A stretch of DNA of 49,710 nt, from contig JAHBMJ010005739.1 in NCBI GenBank assembly GCA_018398765.1, forward strand, positions 1 through 49,710, read 5' to 3'. A program made the translations under genes and the position numbers. Of this stretch, positions 33,114 to 42,133 are shown piece by piece; within the stretch, counting starts at the first letter, position 1, and the number at the start of each line of letters is the position of its first letter. Source of the DNA: Chromera velia. Taxonomy: Eukaryota > Sar > Chromeraceae. The notes under the pieces were generated by a model. The model did not search any database and was not told the origin of the DNA. It saw only the letters and a list, made by a program, of their open reading frames with translations.

Positions 33114-33572
33114 ATGGGATATACCCAACCAGTTGGGTGAGTGCCTCGGGGGGCCATTTAGGGGGTCCGCTCATATTTGATTGGTGCATACCATCGGGGG
33201 CTTAGGCATGCCTTGTGTGCTGCCATGGGGCAGGGGCTACAGCAACATGCGTGAAGTATTGATATATGCTTTTCAGGACCGCGCGCGCATCATATATGCA
33301 TATACAACTCCGTGCGAGTTACTTGAGGGGCACGTATATATGCGTAAAGTAAGTAAGGCACGCGCGATCGCGGCAGCTCCGTACGAGTTGCTTGAGGGGC
33401 ACATTTTGGAACTCGGGCGACACCGACCGATCGACCGTGACAGAGACAGAACCGATCCCCCCCCCCCCCAAANNNNNNNNNNNNNNNNNCCCCCCCCAAA
33501 ATGAAAAAATGCGTTATGCGAGTGCGTGCGATCTCAGGGCCTCTCAGCAGAGCTGACCTGCCTCCCGAGGCG
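33114..33572 (+). repeat. Repeat family copy C, contains the assembly gap
   Basis: Starts ATGGGATATACCCAACCAGT and repeats the order of copy B, 30 bp behind it and in the same direction. It ends at CTGCCTCCCGAGGCGATAG. A C-run flanks an N gap at 33473-33489. It is slightly longer than copy B because of small insertions such as TATGCATATACAACTCC. Confidence 0.85.
33473..33489. other. Assembly gap (17 N)
   Basis: 17 undetermined bases inside a poly-C tract of repeat copy C. The true length is unknown; copies A and B have only about 7-9 C here. Confidence 0.99.
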
Positions 33573-33935
33573 ATAGTTTGCATGTCCTCGAATTAATTGC
33601 ACGCATGCATGCATATATATATATATATATATATATTCCCGCACGATCGATCGCGGTCGATCACGAAAAATCAAATTAACAAACAAATTAACGCATGTCC
33701 AGACTGCATGCTCTTGCCGCTGATCGCTCTTGACGTACGTGGCTGTCAAGGCTGTCTGTCAAGAGGTCGTCCAAGTCTCCACAGCAAGTGAAGAGACGGG
33801 GTCACGTGGTTACTGCATGCTCCTCTCCATGCATGCAAATGTATGATTGAGGCGAATCGTTGTCGAACCTTTAAACCTCACTTTCCGAACCAGCGGCCTG
33901 ACTCTGTTCAGTCCTGCATTACCACTTGAGTTGCA

Positions 33936-35236
33936 ATGCGCTTGCCGGTTCTTTTCGCTGCTGTGGCGGTGTCAGTGCGGATGAGGTGAGCACACAACCT
34001 GGTTGCATCCTTGGACGGAATATTAGTCTGTGCTTGAAAACCTCGTCCGTCTCCGACCGTAACTACTTTTGAATCAGATGCGTTGCGCCAAGCCAGTGGT
34101 ACTACTCAGTGTCGGGAAAGGAACAGTCCTTCCCAATTCTCTGCAATTCAGTCTCCCCGGTGGTCCCTTTGTGAGTCAGTGAATCCGCGCAATTTTCTCC
34201 GTGGACCTCCGCTTACTCCATTTCTTGAGCGCGCCCGTTTGATATACAAGTGCATGCATGAATGAGTGAATGAAAGAATGAATGGGTGGATGGATTAATG
34301 AGTAAACGTTCCGACGAATGCACGAATAAAGGGAGAGAAGGCATGAATCACTTGACCGACACATGAAGAAGCGAATGAGTAAAGGGATAGATGTACAAAT
34401 GCGGAATGCGGAGGTGGACGCATGAATGTACAAATGCAAGAATGAATGGGCAATTTAGTGTATTAATTGACGAACACACATGTGTCTTCATGCGTCCACG
34501 CAGTGAAGGGAACCTCCGTAAGAGGACGTCTTCCTCATCGAAGAAAGAGAGGGGGGTGTGCAAGGTCCTCATTGCATGTGCAACCGACGAGACCTTTGAG
34601 AATGAAAAGTCTCTCAACACCCTTGGGCCTTTCTTTAAGGGAGACTGGCAAGAGAACGAGTGGGAAAAAAGCCCGGCTACTACAGAGAAGTCTCTTTGTG
34701 AGGGAAAAGACTGGGTGATCGCACACTTTGTTGGACTGGGCGTGAGGACTCTGGATTCCGCTTCGGGGCCTGTGAAACAATGGTCCGAAACACTAGGAAA
34801 ATATCTGAAGAAGGTAAAAATTAGTGGGGAACTAAGTGCTGCCAGCAGTGGGGGGTTTGATGTGATCGTGAATGAGTACTGTCCCTGGGGGCCTGAGAGC
34901 CGGCCCAGCGAGGAGATTCGGGATCAGATGACACAGAAGGCAGAGGAAAGTCTCTCGCACAACCCAGAAGCCGTTTATGTAGAGCTCACACCCACACCAG
35001 GCTGGTGGATGCCCTCTCTCTTCATGGAGCCTTCTGCCCGTATGGTCAAAAAACGATGGACCATTCGTGATGTACATACCAACGAAAGGCGAAGGTTCGG
35101 TGAGAGGAAAAGAGGAGTGATCCAGCACGCAAAAGCGGAACGAACGAAGCACGGATTTGATACAGATTTCCAGTATGCAGTTGTGGAACCAGTTGAGACA
35201 GATGTAGTACAGTACGCAACAATCACATACACCTGA
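33936..35236 (+). CDS. Predicted secreted protein, ~291 residues, family unknown
   Basis: Three exons: 33936-33985, 34078-34170 and 34504-35236, with donors GTGAGC and GTGAGT, acceptors AATCAG and ACGCAG, and phases 2 and 2 that join cleanly; the total is 876 nt. The ATG at 33936 gives MRLPVLFAAVAVSVRM, a good signal peptide, which decides the start. The mature part has VCKVLIACATDETFENEK, KDWVIAHFVGLGVRTLD, GFDVIVNEYCPWGPE, VYVELTPTPGWWMPSLF and a basic segment TNERRRFGERKRG near the C-terminus; there are no other membrane segments. I do not recognise the family. Intron 2 holds an (AATG)n tract. Its upstream neighbour is the repeat block and its downstream neighbours are two other unknown genes. 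I see no transcript evidence. Confidence 0.75.
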
Positions 35237-36133
35237 AGGATCCTGAGGGCCCAAAACTCCTCCTCATAGGCGCCGCGAAATCCATAAGAAACAAAGAAAG
35301 GGGGGGGCAAAAACAAAACAAATAGAACTCATACTACGATGTGATACATGAGTGCATGTATCATTCATACATTCATTCATTCATTCATTCATGCATGCAT
35401 TCATTCATTCATTCATTCATGCATTCATTCACTGATTCATTCATTCATTCATTCATTCACCGAAGTACCAGTCTGTACCTTATATGGTATGCATAATATA
35501 TGCTTTTGGATAACGTAAACACTAGTGTAAACAATATCTATCATTGATACAATCAGTGAGAAGGCCTAGGAGGAACGTGATTTTTATATTCAACAACTCT
35601 AATTTTTATAAAGTGTGACATATAAACCAAGTTAAAAAAAAAAAAACATCTTAGAAAATTTTGTATAGTCTTTGCATCATTGCAGCATCAAATCTTTATT
35701 AATTTGAGGTGGAAATTACAAAAAAAAAAAAATTGTGTATAATGAGAGACTAAGTTGTAATCTATAGCTCTAACTATAGCTACTAATTTTGAGTCAAACA
35801 TTTTTTCAAAAAAATATTGGAGGCTCAAAATCAATCGATTGATGAGTCCTTTAGGACGTAACGTAGCTAGCTGGCTCTTGGTTTTTTCTCTATATGTTTT
35901 TTCTTTAATAAAACAACGCTGTATATGCACGTGGCTGCCGATGGTGTACGCGGCACGCCTTTTCTAGGTAGTCGATCTTGGGGGCACCCATGCAGAACGT
36001 AAATGATAATTAAATCCTATCATATTCCCAGAGTCTTATATATCATATCCTAAGAATTGAAGATGTATGTACAGAGCACACTTCTAGGCTATAAGTCAAT
36101 TATCATCATTGTCAATCATCATCATCATCATAA
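35237..36133. other. Intergenic with (CATT)n microsatellite
   Basis: 35363-35460 is CATTCATTCATG repeats. The rest is AT-rich with poly-A tracts (35636-35646, 35720-35732). No protein-like frame is seen. Confidence 0.7.
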
Positions 36134-36553
36134 CTACCCTACAAAAAGTTATAGAAATGTCATAGAAATCTTATAGAAATGTCATAGAAATTTAATAGAA
36201 ATCTGATAGAAATCAATAGAAATCTAATAGAAATGTCGTAGAAATCTCAATATAGAAATCAAAACAAAATTTCTATAATTTATAGAAATCTCACCAGATT
36301 TCTATGCATTTCTATAAACATATAGAAATCAATAGAAATCAGGCCCTGATTTCTATCGGATTTCTATCCGATTTCTATCGATTTTTATATGTTTATAGAA
36401 ATGTATAGAAATCCGGTGGGATTTCTATAATTAATTAAATTATAGAAATTTTGTCTAGAGTAGTGTCTTGATTTCTATATTGAGATTTCTATAACATTTT
36501 TATCAGATTTCTATTAGATTTCTATGATATTTCTATAACTTTTTGTAGGGTAG
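36134..36553. repeat. Fold-back element of TAGAAA-type motifs, copy 2
   Basis: The left end CTACCCTACAAAAAGTTATA and right end TATAACTTTTTGTAGGGTAG are perfect inverted repeats. The interior is a chain of ATAGAAATC / CATAGAAAT words mirrored as GATTTCTAT / ATTTCTATG, so the 420 bp is almost one long hairpin. The flanks CATCATA (36126-36132) and CATCATA (36554-36560) could be a 7-bp target duplication, but the left one lies in a CAT repeat and is separated by one base. It shares ends (CTACAAAAA) and motif type with copy 1 at 9236. Confidence 0.85.
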
Positions 36554-37157
36554 CATCATACGCCATTGCCTAGGCCATCGCCATCAGCTTCTAGATCTAG
36601 CGTTCGGCAGCAACGCTAGGCAACGCATGAGGCAGTTCTCTTCTTTACAACTAACTGCAGTTCACTTTGATTTATTCCCTAGGGCGGAACATATCAATCA
36701 ATTAATCAATCAATCATTTATACTTAATTTAACCAGGATGCATTATTATAGGTTAATTATAATAACGCTCGGCATTAGGGCAGGAGGCCAATCCTCCAGA
36801 CATTAATCCTATATACATATCCTATCCTATCCTATCCCAATGTTAAATTAACAGACTTAAACACTAGCTTAAATATCTATAATTGAAAAGAAATTCATAT
36901 AAATTTCAAAGATGGACTATCTTGAAAATTCATATATCATGATACATGCAGAAGCAAAATAAACCGCAGATAAAAACACTAGTAAAAACACTAAATCTTG
37001 CAGACGCTTCTTCACAATTCTTCCGTCCTTTTTTTCTTTCTGGCTGCCTCTTTTGTTGCCTGTGTTCTTTGCTGTTGCTGTTGTTCTCTTTGTTCTCTAA
37101 ACCCCCGACTGTCCTCAAATTTTTCTAGTTGTGTCATGAGTGTTTTCCTCTCTGCAG
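36554..37157. other. Intergenic, no gene proved
   Basis: Contains short AATC and CCTAT repeats and an ATG at 37136 whose frame gives a signal-peptide-like MSVFLSAGLVIGFVLPSA. I could not join that frame to the downstream exons in phase, so the true 5' exon of the gene at 37158 is unknown. Confidence 0.4.
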
Positions 37158-37969
37158 GACTTGTAATTGGTTTCGTTCTTCCATCTGCACACACGCGACA
37201 CAAGCAAGAAAGGAAAGTGAGGACTTCATAAGAAAGCGTCACAGCATTCAATCATCGCCCTTGTACGCGTTGACCTGGCCATCACTGTTTCCATTCAATG
37301 AAACTCTCGCTTCTCGCAAGTTGTACACAAAAGGAGTCGACACACTGATTGGAGATACTGCCCAGAAAGAAACAGATAGTCTGTCGGTATTTCTGTGAGT
37401 GTCCTTCGGTGCGTCTGTGCGACTGTCTGTCTGTCTGTCTGTCTGTCTGTGTGTCTGTCTGTCTGTCTGTGTGTCTGTCTGTCTGTCTGTGCCTCTCTTT
37501 TCTGTCTGTCTATGTCTGTCTGTGCGTCTGTCTAGACGTGCCTCTGTCTGACTGACTGACTGACTGACTGACTGGCTAGACCGACTACTTCTTGGTCCCC
37601 TACGAAGGGAACGTGCAACACAACAAAGAAGAGAAATTTGGAAAGGGGGACCAATTCCGCATTGGAACAATCGAACGAAGACATTCATTCACTACAGGAG
37701 AGGGGGAAGGCCAGACATGCATTATGGTCACGAACGTGACACTTGCAAGGCACCAGGCCTGCCCTGAAGAGCTCGGTTAGTAAATGGATCGAACGCCTTC
37801 CTGCGAAGGTATCAATCAGAGTGTCAGGCAGAGACGAACAGGGGGACAAAGGTAAACGGCTGCATGCACGTTCATTCAACCGTGCTTCTCTCACGTCACC
37901 GCACCCTACTTCCATGCAGACCTGCCGGACTTGCTTGCTCAATGGCTGGTTGGCTTAACACATTATTGA
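37158..37969 (+). CDS. Hypothetical protein, 5' end missing
   Basis: Three in-phase exons: 37158-37386 (acceptor TCTCTGCAG, donor GTATTT), 37580-37775 (acceptor CTGGCTAG, donor GTTAGT) and 37920-37969 (acceptor CCATGCAG, ending in TGA at 37967). They encode about 158 residues, with YALTWPSLFPFNETLASRK, DYFLVPYEGNVQHNK, FRIGTIERRHSF, CIMVTNVTLARHQACPEEL and an ending LPDLLAQWLVGLTHY. I recognise no domain. The start codon and first exon were not found; an ATG at 37136 encodes a signal-like peptide but in another frame. Intron 1 is filled with CTGT and CTGA repeats. The stop lies at the border of a CTGA microsatellite and inside the antisense coding exon of the next gene. Confidence 0.45.
37412..37575. 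repeat. (CTGT)n and (CTGA)n microsatellite filling an intron
   Basis: CTGTCTGT with GTGT interruptions from 37422 to 37540, then (CTGA)n to 37573, running directly into the acceptor GGCTAG of the plus-strand gene's second exon. Confidence 0.9.
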
Positions 37970-39207
37970 CTGACTGACTGACTGACTGACTGACTGACTG
38001 ACTGACTGACTGACTGACTGACTGACTGACTGACTGACTGACTGACTGACAAGGAAAAATGGTTTCTGTTCCAAATTCTAAAAAGTCGACTTCGTCTTTC
38101 GCCAACAGAAATTGCCATAGGACTTCCTTGTCTGGTTCTCGTCGTGTGATTGCTGCCAATTGGCATGTGTCGAGAATGTGGAGCTGCACCCCGACTCCGA
38201 TGGACCCCAACACATCTAACCAGACGCGGCCAAGCTCCGCCAGGTCTTTTGCAGTCCTCTTTCCCTTTTGACCACACTGCAAACAGGAAGGCAAGCAGGC
38301 ACGCTGGATTTCCCAAATTCACGGCTAGGTCTTGGCCCCCCCCACACACACATTTTCATGCCATAAAAAAGGTCCGAGATCTTTTCCCGAGAGAAGAAGA
38401 CCGCCAAGGGGTAGTGAGTGAAAATGCTGTTATCAAAAAGAGAGAGAATATCTGCAGATTGACTCATGCACTCGCTTTCGATTTTTGCCACTTTTTCACT
38501 CACTTGCGCCCTCACTCGATGCCTCTTTCAACCGAGGAAGGAAGGGATCGACTGAAGAGACTTAGAAAGCACGCATGGGAGAGAGGGAGGGAGGGAAGAA
38601 ACAAGGTACGTCAAAAGAAAAAGAAAAGAAAGCAACGGAGTAGATATCTCCCTTCTTTCTGTACCCCAGTCACAACGACAAACCAAAGCCAGAAGTACCC
38701 GTGCATCAATTACAACCCCGGCCCCCATGCTCCCCCCCCCGACTCCGACTGACAAAGCTCCATTTCAGGAAGACCAGAGTCGTTGCCACCCCCTTTTTTG
38801 CTGAGTCTACCACTGACTCCTCTACTTGACTTCCCTCCCGCTGCTTCCTTTTTTTCTTCTCTCGCTTTCTCCCTCTCTCACTTTCTCCCTGCAGATCTTT
38901 CCGCTTTGGTTTGTAATCTGCAATCATAAAACACAGAGAGAACGACATACGATTCCGGCCCCAGAAAGCATTTTTTCAAACATATCTCGACTGCATGTGA
39001 GTACTCACTTGGAGGCGTGTCCACGGTCCAGTCCGTCAGGTCCCCCACGTCTAGCTCGGCCCGGTCCTTCTCTACATCTTCTATCACAAACGTCTCGTCA
39101 ATGCCGGGATAGGAACCGGATGGAGATGCAGTGACACACCAGGTAACTTGAAAGGCCAGACAAGCTTGGAGGAGAGCAGAGGGGAGTGGCACCATCACCA
39201 TCGACAT
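37896..39207 (-). CDS. Predicted secreted protein, ~306 residues, family unknown
   Basis: Four exons: 39207-39009, 38917-38754, 38524-38348 and 38276-37896; the sum is 921 nt and every joint is in phase. The ATG at 39207 gives MSMVMVPLPSALLQACLAFQ, a likely signal peptide. Next come an acidic part (FVIEDVEKDRAELDVGDLTD), a very basic part (GRKREKKKRKQRE), then SADILSLFDNSIFTHYPLAVFF and RTAKDLAELGRVWLDVLG, VQLHILDTCQLAAI and VLWQFLLAKDEVDFLEFGTE. I do not recognise the family. In the last exon the frame enters a GTCA microsatellite and reads as (Gln-Ser-Val-Ser)n before a TGA at 37896; alternatively the first GTCAGT (38050-38045) is a splice donor and the gene continues elsewhere. The exon 3 acceptor (GAAAG) is weak. 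It starts ~0.8 kb from the divergent LRR gene. Confidence 0.5.
37967..38050. repeat. (CTGA)n microsatellite shared by two converging genes
   Basis: Twenty-one near-perfect CTGA units. On the plus strand the first unit supplies the TGA stop of the gene at 37158-37969. On the minus strand the tract begins with GTCAGT, a splice-donor sequence, directly after the codons for ETIFP of the gene at 37896-39207. Confidence 0.9.
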
Positions 39208-39580
39208 GCAGCCGTCTCCTAAGACTTTTGCCTATTCCGTCTCTGTACTGAAACTTCACAGATCTTGGGATGACGCACTAGGTCTGAGCAAAGACGGGGC
39301 AGGGAGGCACGCACAGCCAGAAGAGCAGCAGCTGGGCAGCCTGCAATCGTGTTGTGATGAGGGCAAGGACTCAACAGACGACTGAGCGACGGTCAACCAA
39401 ACGGGCGAGGGAATGGAGGGACTGTCTGAACTGCCTTCCATCAAATTCTGAAAGTAATCGGGACACGGACAATTGTTGGCGAGGTTTTCGTCAATCAAGC
39501 AGATGGCTTCGCCGGACACTGCATCACTGAAGTCTGAAGATAGTCTGAAGACGTCTGAAGTTTAGTCAGATTCTCACCAC

Positions 39581-39664
39581 ATCGCGCCGCAGCGGCCCGG
39601 CCGGCGGGGGCGGGGGGGCGGCCGGGGGACGGCGGGGCTGCATGCATGAAGGAGCCTGGCCGGC
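39581..39664. other. Very GC-rich patch in the divergent promoter region
   Basis: GGCCCGGCCGGCGGGGGCGG and neighbouring G/C runs give about 60 bp of nearly pure G+C, unlike everything around it. It lies between the start of the minus-strand secreted gene (39207) and the LRR gene (40002). It could be a CpG-type promoter patch; this is inference only. Confidence 0.6.
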
Positions 39665-39680
39665 CGTGATTCTCCGTGCA

Positions 39681-39718
39681 GATCGACCGTTGTCAATCAT
39701 TGTCAATCACGGTCGATC
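39681..39718. promoter_or_regulatory. Perfect 10-bp inverted repeat with two TGTCAATCA in the loop
   Basis: GATCGACCGT (39681-39690) pairs with ACGGTCGATC (39709-39718). The 18-base loop contains TGTCAATC twice. It lies 283 bp upstream of the LRR gene ATG and immediately before a 67-codon open frame. A binding site or RNA hairpin is possible; no factor is known to me. Confidence 0.4.
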
Positions 39719-39922
39719 ATGGAATGTCTGTCATTGTCTCACTCAGTCACACTCAGACCTGCGAATTTCGACTTGAGATGTTCTACAGTGCACGACAATG
39801 CAGCCAACGCCTGTTGGAGTGGCAGAGAGCATTTCGTTGGACTGTCTCCAACAAGGGTGCACTGGCGAAACAAAAACAGAAAATGTCTAGTCAGCAACAG
39901 TTCTGACCAGACTGAGCTCTGA
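39719..39922 (+). other. 67-codon upstream open frame before the LRR gene
   Basis: Starts ATGGAATGTCTGTC and ends with TGA, 79 bases before the LRR start codon. The peptide (MECLSLSHSVTLRPANFDL...) has no known domain. If the LRR transcript begins upstream of here it would be a uORF that could limit translation; otherwise it is chance. Confidence 0.3.
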
Positions 39923-40001
39923 GCTCATGGATCATGCAAACAACTGTTGACTGTGAGCCCTTTGACCGCGGTGTCCGCTCCTGTAAATTCAGTGCTTGAA
40001 G

Positions 40002-41732
40002 ATGCCCACAAAGCTTTTAGAGGACATAGAGGCGAGTACAGGGCTGTCTGCCTCCTTTGTGCCTTGTCTGACTCACCAACATGTAGACATTGGAGAACTG
40101 CTGTCTTCGAAAGATCTGCTGACCAATTCTTTGGTCTCACTTCGACAAGTGGATGTTGAGGATTCATCCCTCCCACCTCACCTTTTACGAAACCTCCAAC
40201 TCGTACGTGAGCTTCGGATTCTGCGGCTCCGGTCCTGCCGTCTGCAATCCATCGATTTCCTCTGTCTGCTTCCCAAGTTAGAATACGTCGATGTGTCAAA
40301 AAACGAGGTGCAACACATCCCCGTCGGCATTCGAGACGTTGAGCCTTTGCGCCACCTCGATCTGTCCTTCAACCAAATCGCAAACTTCCAAGAGGTGCTT
40401 CACCTGGCTGCCAACGTGAAACTTGTGGAGCTGTTCTTACGAGGTCGGGCAGGCATCGAGCCCGTCTCTGAATGTGATGATATCATTGTGCGGATCGAAG
40501 TTGGTGCTTAGTTACTTATCTCCCTTCTCTCTTGAGGCACCCTGCCATGACCCTTACCCCCTTTTCTTGCCTCGACCTAGTCCTCCTCGTCAAAGCTTCT
40601 TTCCTCTGTGGGCGGCCGCTCTCCTTGTTTATCAACCTCTGTCTTTCTTCTTGCACGTCTCGCCCCACTACTTTCTCTGTCTCCCTGTCTCTGCATCTGG
40701 CCAAGTCGCTCTCTGTCTGCCTTCATGCCTGCACCTCTCTCTCCATTCTGCACGCCTGTTTCTTTCGTTGGAACCCTCCCCTCCAGGGTCTACCTTTGAG
40801 GGTGTATCTGTAGGCCTGCCTGCCTTTCTAACCCCACATGCAGCCAACAATCTGATACCGTACGCACAGTCTCCCTGACTCTCTCTACCCTTCCTTCCTG
40901 CAAGGCACCCCTTGAATTCTTCGTGTGAGTGGCATGCATGCAGGGAATCTGATCTCCACGGCGGACTACTACCGTCTCCACATGATCGGTCATTTCCCCA
41001 AACTTCTTTTTCTGGATGGAGAGGAGGTCAGGGACTCCGATCAACGAGCCGCCAAGAGATTTCTTGAGGGCAGCCATCAAAGTCACTCACTCACCTGCAG
41101 TGCTGCTGGTGGACGGTCTCTGAGTCTCACACCTCCTCGGAGAGCATCCCATTCCCCTAACTGCAAACCGTTTTCGGGATTCAGTTTTCCGAAACCGTCC
41201 GAGAGGGGCGCATGGGCCTCTCCTCCGGGATCTGCACGGAGAGGCCGTGGAGGGGGGGACAGCGGGGACAGCGGTGAGAGTGTCGAGGACGCGGCAAAGC
41301 TTCGGGAAATGCTGGCCCTGACGCAAAAGCAGCTTCAGGTAGGCTCTTTCTTTCTCCCTTCCACCGACCGTAGAGTGAAGTTTTCTTCATCTGTTTGTGC
41401 GTCCCGCAATTGCATTTTTGTTTTTCGCACCGAATGAGACTGTGGAGCAGATGAGAATGCTTCGTTGACACGCCTGCCTGTGTATGCATTGACTAACGGA
41501 TGGCCCGACCCGACGGTGTGGATGCTGAAGGGAGGCACCGAACTGAACGGTCACTGAGCTCTCTCAAAAGACCAGCTAGATAGATTGCTCCTTCTTCTAC
41601 ATCTGGCATAGATAGCATCTCTCTGGAATTGCATGACTCGTGTGACCAATCAATCGGTCTATCTATCTATCGCTTGGTTGAGTTCTTCAATGATGCCTCG
41701 GTGACTGGATTACGGGACGGATTTTTGTCGCC

Positions 41733-41773
<41 letters not shown>

Positions 41774-42090
41774 GTTTCTTTCCTTCTTTCTTTCAGGAAC
41801 GCACCCGCGAAGCTTCAGACGCCACAGCCCGTCTTGCCAACCTGGAGCGAGAGGTGGGTGCGTTGTTCACTCACAGACAGACAGACAGACAGACAGACAG
41901 ATAGTGAACAAACAAATCCGTGCCTGTCTGCGCCTTGTCAGTCAATCTGCCTGATAGACGAACTGCGTATGAGGTAACTGATTCGGCACTTGTCCCGCTC
42001 TCCAAATTTTTCTTTGTCTGGACTTTTGGGCAGAGTTATCTGTGTCAGTTTTCCAACTAAACTCTCTCCCCCCCCCAATACGCTTTCACA

Positions 42091-42133
<43 letters not shown>

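Noticed and set aside
39256-39519. Minus-strand frame with CLIDENLANNCPCPDYFQNL
   Set aside because: Looks somewhat protein-like but has no usable start or splice partners, and lies upstream of the 39207 start codon in the divergent promoter region.
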